A stretch of 64,000 nucleotides of DNA from Undibacterium sp. 5I1 (GCF_034314085.1 NZ_JAVIWI010000001.1:2604001-2668000), one strand, 5' to 3'. Shown: positions 52,926-62,452, counted from the stretch's first letter. Notes: generated by a model from the sequence alone, not told the origin. Program-made: numbers and translations.

Positions 52926-54554
52926 TTATTTTTTCTTCAAAATAGAACCCAACACACCGCGAATAATTTCACGCCCAACCTGTGATCCTATCGTCCGCAC
53001 GGCTGATTTGACCATCGTCTCTGCGACGTTATCACGACGGCGTATTCCACTGCTACCTCCCAGCAAATTACCAAACACGCTTTTCAGCGTGTCACCAATG
53101 CCGCCCTCTTCTTGGGGCTGCTGCGTTGGCGCTTGTCTTTGTGAAGGTATGCCTGGTGCAGAATCTTGCGCCGGGCGAGTTGACGCACTGGTACCAACAT
53201 TGCCGCCAGAGTTGCCCCAGCCATCAATCATCCCGCCAGAATTACTAGGAGATGGCGCACTCTGCGCTTGCGCATTGGCGACTCTGCCTTTGAGTTTTTC
53301 ATAAGCAGAATCACGGTCTATCGTCTTTTCGTATACGCCTGCGACAATCGAATTAGCGATAATCTGTTGACGCTCGTCTACCGAAATGGGACCGATCTGC
53401 GACGCTGGCGGCAATATAAATCCACGCTGTACGATATTCGGTCTACCTTTTTCATCAAGGAAAGAAATCAGCGCTTCACCAACACCGAGTTCACCGATGA
53501 CTTGCGCGGTATTCAAATCCGGATTAGGACGGAAGGTTTCTGCCGCTGCTTGTACCGCTTTCTGATCGCGTGGAGTATATGCGCGTAAAGCGTGCTGGAC
53601 GCGATTGCCGAGTTGTCCTAACACCGTATCGGGAATATCGAGCGGATTTTGCGTGACAAAATACACGCCTACACCTTTAGAACGGATCAGGCGTACAACC
53701 TGCTCAATTTTTTGCAGTAAAACTTTGGGAGCTTCGTCAAACAGTAAATGTGCTTCATCGAAAAAGAACACCATCTTTGGCTGATCCAGATCCCCGACTT
53801 CTGGCAAATGTTCATACAACTCAGATAGCATCCATAGCAAGAAAGTCGAATACAAACGCGGTGATTGAAGTAATTGGTCCGCCGCCAGAATATTAATAAT
53901 GCCTTTACCGCTGGCATCGGTTTGCAGCATATCGTCCAGATTCAACATCGGTTCGCCAAAGAATTGCTCACCGCCCTGCTCAGAAATCGCCAGTAAGCCG
54001 CGTTGTATCGCACCTATGCTGGCAGCAGAAATATTGCCGTATTCGGTCTGAAACTCGCTGGCGTTATCGCCCAGATGCTGCAACATTGCGCGTAGGTCTT
54101 TGGTATCGAGCAGCAGCAAGCCATTGTCGTCAGCAATTTTAAAGGCGAGTTGTAATACGCCTTCTTGGGTTTCGTTCAGATTCAGCATGCGTCCTAACAT
54201 CAGTGGACCGAGATCGGAGATCGTAGCGCGCACCGGATGCCCCTGCTTACCAAATACATCCCAAAAAGTGACAGGACAAGCTTGCCAGACAGGTGACTCA
54301 ATGCCAATCTGTTCGCACCGTTGCTGCATCTTCGGACTGATTTGACCCGGATTTGCCATGCCAGACAGATCTCCTTTAACGTCGGCCATAAACACAGGTA
54401 CGCCAATACTGGAAAAGGCCTGTGCCATTACTTGCAAGGTCACCGTCTTGCCAGTACCCGTGGCACCGGTAATACATCCGTGGCGATTCGCCCAATCAGA
54501 CAATAAATATAGCTCTTGCGACGATGTTTTTGCGATCAGCAGTGGTTTGGACAT
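52926..54554 (-). CDS. HerA/FtsK-like ATPase (DUF853, YjgR type)
   Basis: A 542-residue ATPase. Walker A is GATGTGKTV (residues 30-38) and Walker B is [12 protein letters not shown] near residue 258; the Arg/Gln sensor regions ([20 protein letters not shown]) typical of HerA-like helicases follow. A Pro/Ser/Gly/Gln-rich linker (about residues 430-490) leads to a C-terminal basic motif [20 protein letters not shown]. Members of the YjgR group have no settled role; DNA-translocating activity is likely. It is a single gene, convergent with fghA. Confidence 0.9.
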   Translation of the reverse strand: MSKPLLIAKTSSQELYLLSDWANRHGCITGATGTGKTVTLQVMAQAFSSIGVPVFMADVKGDLSGMANPGQISPKMQQRCEQIGIESPVWQACPVTFWDVFGKQGHPVRATISDLGPLMLGRMLNLNETQEGVLQLAFKIADDNGLLLLDTKDLRAMLQHLGDNASEFQTEYGNISAASIGAIQRGLLAISEQGGEQFFGEPMLNLDDMLQTDASGKGIINILAADQLLQSPRLYSTFLLWMLSELYEHLPEVGDLDQPKMVFFFDEAHLLFDEAPKVLLQKIEQVVRLIRSKGVGVYFVTQNPLDIPDTVLGQLGNRVQHALRAYTPRDQKAVQAAAETFRPNPDLNTAQVIGELGVGEALISFLDEKGRPNIVQRGFILPPASQIGPISVDERQQIIANSIVAGVYEKTIDRDSAYEKLKGRVANAQAQSAPSPSNSGGMIDGWGNSGGNVGTSASTRPAQDSAPGIPSQRQAPTQQPQEEGGIGDTLKSVFGNLLGGSSGIRRRDNVAETMVKSAVRTIGSQVGREIIRGVLGSILKKK

Positions 54555-54685
54555 GATTTAGGTCGTTCTATAGGGGGATTTGAATAAAATCACTATGTTA
54601 AAATGCCGGACTTCATTATAGAACCACAGCTGAGCGAATTTTCTCAGCATTTGGTAAACAATTGCCAATTCAAGAGAGAGCAATC

Positions 54686-55411
54686 ATGGCAGGACATAGT
54701 AAATGGGCCAATATTAAGCACAAAAAAGCGGCCACTGACGCAAAACGCGGCAAAGTCTGGACGCGCTTAATCAAAGAAATTACGGTTGCATCGCGTATGG
54801 GCGGCGAAGACATCGCGTCCAATCCGCGCTTGCGTCTCGCGGTAGATAAAGCCGCTGATGCCAATATGCCGAAAGAGAATGTCACGCGCGCGATTCAACG
54901 CGGCAGCGGCACATTGGAAGGCGCAAATTACGAAGAAATCCGGTACGAGGGCTACGGCATTGGCGGTGCAGCGATCATTGTTGACTGTATGACCGATAAC
55001 AAAGTACGTACCGTGGCTGAAGTACGCCATGCTTTCAGTAAATTTGGCGGCAATATGGGAACCGAAGGTTCGGTCGCATTTTTATTCACGCATTGTGGAC
55101 AAATGTTATTTGCACCGGGCACCAATGAAGATGCTTTGATGGAAGCCGCTTTAGAGGCTGGTGCGGATGATGTGATTACCGATGACGAAGGCGGTATTGA
55201 AGTGTTGTGCCAGCCTTACGATATGTCCGGCATTAAAGATAGTTTAGAAAAATCAGGCTTTGTACCCGAGGTCGCAGAGGTGATTATGAAGCCAGGCACA
55301 GAGACTATTTTTGCTGGCGATGACGCGATCAAAATGCAAAAATTATTGGATGCGCTGGAAAATCTGGATGATGTGCAAGAAGTGTTCACCAATGCCATTA
55401 TTGAAGAGTAA
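54686..55411 (+). CDS. yebC: YebC/PmpR family protein
   Basis: A 241-residue protein from the ATG at 54686 ([20 protein letters not shown]), preceded by AGAGAG. The three-domain YebC fold has the [20 protein letters not shown] segment near residues 75-95 and [14 protein letters not shown] near 120. The family was long described as transcriptional regulators; recent work on related proteins points to a role in translation of proline-rich stretches. The longer frame to 54662 is unsupported. It is 77 bases before purD on the same strand. Confidence 0.95.
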   Translation: MAGHSKWANIKHKKAATDAKRGKVWTRLIKEITVASRMGGEDIASNPRLRLAVDKAADANMPKENVTRAIQRGSGTLEGANYEEIRYEGYGIGGAAIIVDCMTDNKVRTVAEVRHAFSKFGGNMGTEGSVAFLFTHCGQMLFAPGTNEDALMEAALEAGADDVITDDEGGIEVLCQPYDMSGIKDSLEKSGFVPEVAEVIMKPGTETIFAGDDAIKMQKLLDALENLDDVQEVFTNAIIEE

Positions 55412-55488
55412 TTTCGAAAAATAGCTTTGAAGACTAAGTTCGAAAACTAATTCTGGATTCAACTCAGAATATTAAATAGAAAACTGAT

Positions 55489-56763
55489 ATGAAAATTCTC
55501 GTCGTAGGCTCAGGTGGTCGTGAACATGCATTGGCGTGGAAACTCGCCCAATCCGAGCGTGTGCAAACAATCTTTGTCGCTCCGGGTAATGGCGGTACAG
55601 TGCAGGATTCCCGCCTGAAAAATATTGCCTTAACCGATTCCGTTGCCTTGGCTGATTTTGTCGAAAAAGAGCAAATCGGTTTGACCGTAGTTGGTCCGGA
55701 AGTACCGTTGGCAGCAGGTATCGTCAATGTATTCCGTGAACGCGGCCTAAAGATTTTTGGCCCGAGTAAAGAAGCAGCACAATTGGAAAGCTCTAAGGAT
55801 TTTGCAAAATCCTTTATGCAACGTCATGCCATCCCGACCGCAGAATATAAAACCTTTTCTGACCTGGCTGCGGCGCATGAATATATCGCACAAAAAGGTG
55901 CGCCAATCGTCATCAAAGCCGACGGACTAGCTGCCGGTAAAGGCGTCGTCGTCGCGATGAGTCTGGAAGAAGCGCATGGCGCTGTCGATATGATGTTGTC
56001 CGACAACAAACTAGGCGACGCTGGCGCCCGTGTCGTGATTGAAGAATTTTTGGTAGGTGAAGAAGCGAGTTTCATCGTGATGGTTGATGGCAAAAATATC
56101 TTGCCGCTGGCAACAAGCCAGGATCACAAACGCTTGCTAGATAATGATGAAGGTCCGAATACTGGCGGTATGGGTGCGTACTCCCCTGCGCCTATCGTGA
56201 CACCACAATTGCACGCCCGTGTGATGCGCGAGATCATCATCCCGACGGTACAAGGCATGGCCAAAGACGGTATTGTTTTCACTGGCTTTCTTTACGCTGG
56301 CTTGATGATTGATGATCACGGTAATCCTAAGACACTGGAATTTAACTGCCGCATGGGTGATCCAGAAACGCAGCCGATTATGGCGCGACTGAAAACCGAT
56401 CTGGTGCATGTCATGGAGCACGCGGTCAACGGCACACTAGATACGGTAGAACTAGAGTGGGACAGACGCACGGCAATGGGCGTGGTAATGGCAGCGGCAG
56501 GCTATCCAGACGCACCGCGTAAAGGTGATGTGATTACAGGTATCCCTCCAGAAACGCCAGAGAGTATAACTTTTCATGCGGGAACGGCGCTGGCCGATGG
56601 CAAGCTGACAGCGACAGGTGGCCGCGTTCTCTGCGTCGTTGGTTTGGGTGATACGGTCAAGCTAGCGCAAAAACATGCTTATGAAGTAGTCGAAAAAATT
56701 CATTTCAATGGTGCGCAGTATCGCCGCGATATCGGCTGGCGCGCTATGAATAAAAAACATTAA
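55489..56763 (+). CDS. purD: Phosphoribosylamine-glycine ligase
   Basis: A 424-residue ATP-grasp enzyme that joins glycine to 5-phosphoribosylamine, the second step of purine synthesis. Motifs: MKILVVGSGGREHALAWKLA at the start, PIVIKADGLAAGKGVVVA near residue 140, NTGGMGAYSPAPIV near 222 and LEFNCRMGDPETQPIM near 283. It belongs to the same-strand run yebC-purD-hemF-nadD-rsfS. The conserved order purD-hemF-nadD is common in Burkholderiales. Confidence 0.98.
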   Translation: MKILVVGSGGREHALAWKLAQSERVQTIFVAPGNGGTVQDSRLKNIALTDSVALADFVEKEQIGLTVVGPEVPLAAGIVNVFRERGLKIFGPSKEAAQLESSKDFAKSFMQRHAIPTAEYKTFSDLAAAHEYIAQKGAPIVIKADGLAAGKGVVVAMSLEEAHGAVDMMLSDNKLGDAGARVVIEEFLVGEEASFIVMVDGKNILPLATSQDHKRLLDNDEGPNTGGMGAYSPAPIVTPQLHARVMREIIIPTVQGMAKDGIVFTGFLYAGLMIDDHGNPKTLEFNCRMGDPETQPIMARLKTDLVHVMEHAVNGTLDTVELEWDRRTAMGVVMAAAGYPDAPRKGDVITGIPPETPESITFHAGTALADGKLTATGGRVLCVVGLGDTVKLAQKHAYEVVEKIHFNGAQYRRDIGWRAMNKKH

Positions 56764-56783
56764 TCACGAGATAAACCAAACGC

Positions 56784-57683
56784 ATGACTGATTCCAGCGC
56801 CGTAAAAACTTATCTGCTTGATCTGCAAACACGTATCGTGGCAGCAATGCAGCAGATTGATGGCAAGCAGTTCGTGACTGATAGCTGGGACAGACCAGAA
56901 GGTGGCGGCGGTATCTCACGCGTGATTGAAGAAGGCCATGTCTTTGAGCGCGGCGGGGTGAATTTCTCACATGTAATGGGTAGCAATTTACCGCCCTCTG
57001 CGGCAGCGCACCGGCCAGAACTGGCAGGTCGTAGATGGGAAGCGATGGGCGTGTCCTTGGTCATGCACCCGCGCAATCCTTATGCACCGACGGTACATAT
57101 GAACGTGCGCTTTTTTACCACTTATGCCGAAGGTCAGCCTGACGTCTGGTGGTTTGGCGGCGGCATGGATTTAACACCGTATTATGGTTTTATCGAAGAT
57201 GCGCAGCATTTTCACCAAAGCTGCAAAAATGCTGTCAGTCCGTTTGGCGCTGACTTGCATCCGCGTTTCAAGAAATGGTGTGACGAGTACTTTTACCTCA
57301 AGCATCGCAAAGAAGCACGCGGCGTCGGTGGTATTTTCTTTGATGATTTTAACCAACTGGATTTCGCCAGCAGCTTTGCGATGACACAAGAGGTAGGTAA
57401 TGCCTTCGTACCTGCCTACAGCGCCATCCTTGAAAAGCGCAAGGATATGTCCTATGGTGAACGCGAGCGTGACTTTCAGGCTTACCGCCGTGGTCGCTAT
57501 GTCGAATTTAATCTGGTGTTTGATCGCGGCACTCTATTTGGACTGCAATCGGGCGGCCGTACTGAATCGATACTGATGTCCATGCCACCGATCGTCAAAT
57601 GGCGTTACGACTGGCAACCAGAAGACAACAGTCCTGAAGCAGCGCTGGCAAGAGACTTTTTGCCACATAAGGACTGGGTTTAA
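56784..57683 (+). CDS. hemF: Oxygen-dependent coproporphyrinogen III oxidase
   Basis: A 299-residue enzyme that oxidatively decarboxylates coproporphyrinogen III to protoporphyrinogen IX in heme synthesis, using O2. The conserved segments are [47 protein letters not shown] near residue 122 and [20 protein letters not shown] near 230. It lies 20 bases after purD and abuts nadD directly (stop TAA followed by ATG). Confidence 0.98.
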   Translation: MTDSSAVKTYLLDLQTRIVAAMQQIDGKQFVTDSWDRPEGGGGISRVIEEGHVFERGGVNFSHVMGSNLPPSAAAHRPELAGRRWEAMGVSLVMHPRNPYAPTVHMNVRFFTTYAEGQPDVWWFGGGMDLTPYYGFIEDAQHFHQSCKNAVSPFGADLHPRFKKWCDEYFYLKHRKEARGVGGIFFDDFNQLDFASSFAMTQEVGNAFVPAYSAILEKRKDMSYGERERDFQAYRRGRYVEFNLVFDRGTLFGLQSGGRTESILMSMPPIVKWRYDWQPEDNSPEAALARDFLPHKDWV

Positions 57684-58526
57684 ATGAATGTGAATTTGGA
57701 TTCAGTCCCAGATTCATCGGATATGCTCAGTGAACAGACTCACGTGAAATGTGTTGTGGTATTGGGCGGTAGTTTTGATCCGGTGCATCTTGGGCATGTG
57801 GCACTGGCCCGACGTTTCGTGGATTTATTACAGCCACAAGAGCTGCGGATTATTCCTACCGGAAATCCCTGGCAGAAAAATGGCTTAACCGCCAACGCCG
57901 CGCAGCGATGTGCGATGCTGGAACTGGCGTTTGCAGACCAAGTTAATTGTCCGGTGGTGATTGATCGTCAGGAAATCCTAGCGGCAGAACGACAGCAAAC
58001 TAATTACACCATCGATACCTTGCGGCATTTGCGCGCAGAGTACGGTGATACTACTTCAATCGTTTTTTTAATCGGTGCCGACCAGTTGCAGAATTTGTCT
58101 AGCTGGCACCAATGGCAACACTTGTTTGATCTGGCGCATATCTGCGCGGCCTCACGACCCGGCTTCCAACTGGATCAAACAAACTTGCTACAGGCAGCAG
58201 CAAAGGAAGCACAGCAGAAAGATACAGATATAAATACCGATACAGAAACACAGCAAGTTAATCAAGTAGTCAGTCACGTCGTCAATCAAGCACTAAGCAA
58301 GTTCAGGCAAGCAGCGGCGACACCCGAACAGATTCGCACCACCCCCGCTGGGCTGACCTATCTGGCAGATGATCTGCAAGTGGATATTTCAGCCACCCAG
58401 ATTCGAGAAGAACTGGAGCGTGGCGCAGCAAGCACCTTGGTCTCGGGGTTTGTTCCGGGGTTAGTCCCAATTAAGGTGCTAGACTATATACAACAACATC
58501 ATTTATACGAAAATACGAAAAAATAA
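57684..58526 (+). CDS. nadD: Nicotinate-nucleotide adenylyltransferase with a long insert
   Basis: A 280-residue protein, longer than the usual 200-220. Nucleotidyltransferase motifs: GGSFDPVHLGH (residues 28-38) and ISATQIREEL near the C-terminus, with FLIGADQLQNLSSWHQW in the middle. It makes deamido-NAD from nicotinate mononucleotide and ATP. Residues about 170-217 hold a polar insert (QQKDTDINTDTETQQVNQVV) not found in most members. The N-terminus is about 20 residues longer than typical; AAGGA 10 bases upstream supports the ATG at 57684, though Met14 is an alternative. The stop overlaps the rsfS start by one base. Confidence 0.94.
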   Translation: MNVNLDSVPDSSDMLSEQTHVKCVVVLGGSFDPVHLGHVALARRFVDLLQPQELRIIPTGNPWQKNGLTANAAQRCAMLELAFADQVNCPVVIDRQEILAAERQQTNYTIDTLRHLRAEYGDTTSIVFLIGADQLQNLSSWHQWQHLFDLAHICAASRPGFQLDQTNLLQAAAKEAQQKDTDINTDTETQQVNQVVSHVVNQALSKFRQAAATPEQIRTTPAGLTYLADDLQVDISATQIREELERGAASTLVSGFVPGLVPIKVLDYIQQHHLYENTKK

Positions 58527-59260
58527 TGGATATCAAAAAACTACAAGCCCTCGTCATTGACGCTCTGGAAGACGTCAAGGCACAAGACATTCAACTATTC
58601 GACACGATGCATCTGACCAGCCTGTTCGATCGCGTTGTAATCGCATCAGGTACTTCAAACCGCCAGACCAAAGCCTTAGCGGCATCGGTGCGCGACAAAG
58701 TTAAAGAAAACGGCGGCACCGTCGTCAGTATGGAAGGTGAAGGAACTGGTGAGTGGGTACTGGTCGATCTGGGCGATCTGATCGTCCACATCATGCAGCC
58801 CGCGATCCGTGCTTACTATCGTCTGGAAGAGTTATGGGGCGATAAAGAAATTAAATTTGGCGCGGCAAAACGCACCACCAAACTAGCAACGGCATCGGTT
58901 GAAGAAGAAGACAAACCTAAACGCAGCCGTAGCAAAGCGGCACCCGTCGAAGTAACGCACGACATGATGGCAAGTCAGACTACCTTGGATGATGAGCCTA
59001 AAAAGCCAGCCCGCAAACCGCGTGCCACCAAAGCAGCGACGGATGATGCGGCGGCTACATCAACACTGAAACCAACACGCAAACCAGCAACACGTAAAAC
59101 TGCCACCGGTGCAGCAGCAACTGATGCCGCACCAAAAAAACGTGCTCCAAAAACACCAAGTGGTGCGCGCGTAAAAGTCGCGTCAACTAAAACATCGGTT
59201 GCTTCTGCTAAAAAAGCCGCTGATAAAAAAGCGACGACCCGCCGTAAAACTGCTGAGTAA
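58526..59260 (+). CDS. rsfS: Ribosome silencing factor RsfS with histone H1-like tail
   Basis: A 244-residue protein. Residues 1-115 are the RsfS domain (MDIKKLQALVIDALEDVKAQ, GEGTGEWVLVDLGDLIVHIM near residue 71), which binds L14 and blocks joining of ribosomal subunits in starvation. RsfS is normally 105-150 residues. Here a further 125 residues form a Lys/Ala/Thr/Pro-rich, strongly basic tail (KPARKPRATKAATDDAAATS, KKAADKKATTRRKTAE) resembling histone H1 or AlgP. It is the last gene before a strong terminator. Confidence 0.93.
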   Translation: MDIKKLQALVIDALEDVKAQDIQLFDTMHLTSLFDRVVIASGTSNRQTKALAASVRDKVKENGGTVVSMEGEGTGEWVLVDLGDLIVHIMQPAIRAYYRLEELWGDKEIKFGAAKRTTKLATASVEEEDKPKRSRSKAAPVEVTHDMMASQTTLDDEPKKPARKPRATKAATDDAAATSTLKPTRKPATRKTATGAAATDAAPKKRAPKTPSGARVKVASTKTSVASAKKAADKKATTRRKTAE

Positions 59261-59318
59261 TTCTTTGTTAGTGCGATCCTGATAAGTGCCTCAACTCAGT
59301 GACTTTTAAGTGACTCCT

Positions 59319-59354
59319 GATTGGCTCCTGTACATAACAGGAGCCAATTTTTTT
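59319..59354 (+). terminator. Intrinsic terminator after rsfS
   Basis: ATTGGCTCCTGT, a 5-base loop, ACAGGAGCCAAT followed by seven T. The stem is a perfect 12 bp. It closes the yebC-purD-hemF-nadD-rsfS run. Confidence 0.95.
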
Positions 59355-59420
59355 GTGCTGGCTAAAAATCATGGCATCCTGATGATGCTGGCTATGTCAC
59401 GATGTGACATTGAGGAATAT

Positions 59421-59512
59421 GAATATACTCCCCATTATTTTATATAAATATGCCTTATTGACCAAAGAATATATGGACGATTAAAATATACCTACCAGGA
59501 GTATATTTTATC
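59421..59512 (+). repeat. Palindromic repeat family A, copy 6
   Basis: A 92-bp copy from GAATATACTCCCCATTATTT to GGAGTATATTTTATC. The outer stem AATATACTCC/GGAGTATATT is perfect over 10 bp; the inner TTGACCA/TGGACGA is imperfect. On the plus strand TTGACC (59459-59464), an 18-base spacer and TAAAAT (59483-59488) look like a promoter pointing to rlmH, which starts about 50 bases after the element. The remaining part of 59261-59561 holds only the terminator. Confidence 0.9.
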
Positions 59513-59561
59513 TATATTTAATTTCTCCCTGTTTAATTACCACGCTTTTTTTACCAATCCT

Positions 59562-60032
59562 ATGCAACTCATCATCGCCGCCGTCGGTCACAAAATGCCA
59601 GCCTGGATAGAGACGGGTTTTAACGAATACAGCAAGCGTATGCCTGCCGATTGTCGTATCGTGCTGAAAGAAATCAAACCGGTCGAGCGCTCCGGCAGCA
59701 AAACCGCCGAGACGGTCATGGCATTAGAACGCGCTAAAATTGAAGCTGTGCTCCCGAAAAATACACGCATCATTGCACTCGATGAGCGCGGTAAAGATCT
59801 AAGCAGCGTTGGCCTGTCACAGCAGCTCACCCAATGGCAACAAGCCGGTGGTGATGTAGCTTTTGTGATTGGTGGTGCAGACGGTCTGGATGCAGAATTT
59901 AAAGCGAAAGCCGATATGCTGATCCGCATTTCTAGCCTGACATTACCGCATGGCATGGTGCGCGTACTATTAGCCGAGCAGTTGTACCGCGCCTGGTCGA
60001 TTACGCAAAATCATCCTTATCATCGGGTCTGA
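59562..60032 (+). CDS. rlmH: 23S rRNA (pseudouridine1915-N3)-methyltransferase RlmH
   Basis: A 156-residue SPOUT-fold methyltransferase. [20 protein letters not shown] starts the protein; the knotted SAM-binding part is [18 protein letters not shown] (about residues 105-125) and [20 protein letters not shown] near the C-terminus. It methylates pseudouridine 1915 in helix 69 of 23S rRNA after subunit joining. The upstream gap has no good ribosome-binding site. It leads the rlmH-maf-rng group. Confidence 0.97.
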   Translation: MQLIIAAVGHKMPAWIETGFNEYSKRMPADCRIVLKEIKPVERSGSKTAETVMALERAKIEAVLPKNTRIIALDERGKDLSSVGLSQQLTQWQQAGGDVAFVIGGADGLDAEFKAKADMLIRISSLTLPHGMVRVLLAEQLYRAWSITQNHPYHRV

Positions 60033-60051
60033 CAAGATAAAAGGACACCCT

Positions 60052-60696
60052 ATGCCCATCATCGACAACAAAATCTATCTTGCCTCCAAAAGTCCGCGCC
60101 GTCGTGAGTTACTGCGCCAGGTTGGTATCGATTTTGATCTGCTCTTATTACGTGATACCGCGCCACGCGGTCCCGATGTCACTGAAATCGTCTTGCCTGG
60201 CGAAACGCCCATAGATTACGTCAAACGCGTAACCCAGGAAAAAGCTCAAGTCGCCTGGAGCATCATGCAACAACGCAAATTAGCGCCGCGTCCGGTATTG
60301 GCGGCAGATACAACCGTCGTCATCCATGACCGTATTCTTGGCAAGCCCGCAGATCAGGCTGAAGCCTGCGACATGTTACGTGCTTTATCGGGTCAAACTC
60401 ATGCGGTGTTGACTAGCCTTGCGGTAGTTGGCATGCATTGGCATGGGCATGAACACTGGCAAGAACACTGGCACATAACACAGCGCTCTGAAGTAACTTT
60501 TTCAGAGCTAAGCGAAGAACAAATTCTGGCCTATTGCATCACCGCAGAACCCTACGACAAAGCGGGCGGGTATGGTATCCAAGGTGCTGCGGCGCGCTTT
60601 ATTTCCCACATCAGCGGCAGTTATTCTGGCATCATGGGACTGCCCTTATTTGAGACCGCCACGCTGCTACGTCAAGCTGGCATTCACATCCCTTAA
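60052..60696 (+). CDS. maf: Maf family nucleotide pyrophosphatase (YhdE type)
   Basis: A 214-residue protein. LASKSPRRRELLRQVGIDF (residues 10-28) and the AADTTVV segment (residues 84-90) are Maf signatures; GAAARFISHISGSYSGIMGL near the C-terminus is typical. Maf proteins hydrolyse non-canonical or canonical NTPs such as dTTP and UTP. Residues 128-141 contain a His/Trp-rich stretch (MHWHGHEHWQEHWH) within a loop that is short in most members. AAGGAC is just before the start. Confidence 0.94.
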   Translation: MPIIDNKIYLASKSPRRRELLRQVGIDFDLLLLRDTAPRGPDVTEIVLPGETPIDYVKRVTQEKAQVAWSIMQQRKLAPRPVLAADTTVVIHDRILGKPADQAEACDMLRALSGQTHAVLTSLAVVGMHWHGHEHWQEHWHITQRSEVTFSELSEEQILAYCITAEPYDKAGGYGIQGAAARFISHISGSYSGIMGLPLFETATLLRQAGIHIP

Positions 60697-60731
60697 TTGC
60701 TTATTTATTGTATCGAATATTTTATTAAATT

Positions 60732-62195
60732 ATGAGCGAAAATCTCCTCATCAACATCACCCCGCAAGAAACCCGTGTTGCTCTGATTTTTCAGGGTGCG
60801 GTGCAAGAACTTCATATTGAACGCACCCTGTCCCGCGGCCTGGTCGGCAATGTTTACCTCGGCAAAGTGGTACGTGTATTACCCGGTATGCAATCTGCAT
60901 TTATCGATATTGGTTTAGAGCGTGCTGCGTTTTTACATGTCGCCGATATCTGGGATGCGCGCTCACAAGAGAGTGGCAATAATGCGCTGACACCGATAGA
61001 AAAGCTGCTGTATGACGGTCAATCCGTGACAGTACAAGTGATCAAAGATCCTATCGGCACCAAGGGCGCCAGACTCTCTACCCAAATCTCTATCGCTGGC
61101 CGCATGCTGGTATATCTGCCGCAAGATTCACATATCGGCATTTCACAAAGAATAGAAAACGAAGCCGAGCGCGAAGCTCTGCGCGCCAAGGTATTAAGCT
61201 TGCAGCAGCCGGGCGAAAAAGGTGGCTTCATCGTACGCACCATGGCAGAAGATGCCTCGGATCAGGATCTGAAATCCGACGTCGACTATTTGCGTCGCAC
61301 CTGGGCCAATATTACGCAAATGGCGAAGACCCAACCGCCAGCAACTTTATTGCACCAGGACTTAAATCTGGCGCAGCGCGTATTACGCGATTTCGTCAAT
61401 GAAGAAACGGCTACGATACAGATTGACTCGCGTGAAAATTACGTGATGCTGCATGAATTTGGTACCACCTACACGCCCTCTGTTTTACCTAAACTACAGC
61501 ACTATACGGGCGAGCGTCCGCTGTTTGATTTATATGGCGTAGAGGAAGAAATTCAGCGTGCATTAGGACGCCGGGTCGATCTTAAATCGGGTGGTTATCT
61601 GATCATCGATCAAACTGAGGCCATGACCACCATCGACGTCAATACCGGCAGTTTTGTCGCTGGTCGTAACTTTGACGACACCATCTTTAAAACCAATCTG
61701 GAAGCGGCGCACGCAATTGCCCGTCAACTACGCCTGCGTAACCTCGGCGGCATCATCATCCTCGATATTATTGATATGGAGAATGAGGAACATAAAACCG
61801 CCGTACTGGCAGAATTGAACAAAGCACTGTCACGTGACCGTACCAAATTATCCGTATCTAGTTTCTCTGCACTCGGCTTAGTGGAAGTCACCCGAAAACG
61901 TACACGAGAGTCTTTGGCACATATTTTGTGCGAACCCTGCCCAGCCTGTAGCGGCAAAGGTCAAGTCAAAACTGCCCGCACCATCTGCTACGAAATCCTG
62001 CGCGAACTGCTGCGTGAAGCCAAACAATTCAACCCGCGAGAATTCCGCGTGATGGCGTCGCAAGTCGTAGTTGATATGTTTTTAGAAGAAGAGTCGCAGC
62101 ATTTAGCTATGCTAGGAGACTTCATCGGTAAGCCGATATCGCTGCAAGTAGAAAGCGTATTCCCACAGGAACAGTACGATATTATTTTGATGTAA
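60732..62195 (+). CDS. rng: Ribonuclease G
   Basis: A 487-residue endoribonuclease of the RNase E/G family that trims 16S rRNA 5' ends and takes part in mRNA decay. The S1-like domain is residues about 38-120 (GKVVRVLPGMQSAFIDIGLE). The catalytic metal sites are TTIDVNTGSFVAG near residue 304 and GGIIILDIIDME near 345. The Zn-link is CEPCPACSGKG near 403. It lacks the long RNase E tail. It follows maf and probably shares its transcript. Confidence 0.97.
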   Translation: MSENLLINITPQETRVALIFQGAVQELHIERTLSRGLVGNVYLGKVVRVLPGMQSAFIDIGLERAAFLHVADIWDARSQESGNNALTPIEKLLYDGQSVTVQVIKDPIGTKGARLSTQISIAGRMLVYLPQDSHIGISQRIENEAEREALRAKVLSLQQPGEKGGFIVRTMAEDASDQDLKSDVDYLRRTWANITQMAKTQPPATLLHQDLNLAQRVLRDFVNEETATIQIDSRENYVMLHEFGTTYTPSVLPKLQHYTGERPLFDLYGVEEEIQRALGRRVDLKSGGYLIIDQTEAMTTIDVNTGSFVAGRNFDDTIFKTNLEAAHAIARQLRLRNLGGIIILDIIDMENEEHKTAVLAELNKALSRDRTKLSVSSFSALGLVEVTRKRTRESLAHILCEPCPACSGKGQVKTARTICYEILRELLREAKQFNPREFRVMASQVVVDMFLEEESQHLAMLGDFIGKPISLQVESVFPQEQYDIILM

Positions 62196-62218
62196 AGGTC
62201 TCTGCTAGTCAGTAGCCA

Positions 62219-62312
62219 GTAGGGTGCACCATGAGTACCAATCAAGCCGAGGAAATAATTTGCGCTAGAAATGACGTTGCTTAAGTAAAGCGTCGCGCAT
62301 GGCGCACCTTAC
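62219..62312. repeat. Palindromic repeat family C, copy 2
   Basis: A 94-bp element from GTAGGGTGCACCATG to GCGCATGGCGCACCTTAC, with inverted ends shared with 9664-9739. It lies after rng. Confidence 0.65.
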
Positions 62313-62350
62313 TGAACTAAGGAATATAAAAGGGAACTGCTAAACTTAGA

Positions 62351-62414
62351 ACGTCCAATCATTCTGCGGCCTCTGGCGCATTTTAGGCTTGTAAGCCGCA
62401 GAATGATTGGACGT
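62351..62414. repeat. Perfect 20-bp hairpin with TGCGGC core after rng
   Basis: ACGTCCAATCATTCTGCGGC (62351-62370) has an exact inverted copy at 62395-62414 around a 24-base loop. There is no T run. The core and part of the loop resemble the hairpin at 28921-28966. It is about 38 bases upstream of the acyltransferase start. Confidence 0.75.
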
Positions 62415-62452
62415 CTGATATTCAAATAAAAAATCTGCCGACAACATCACCT

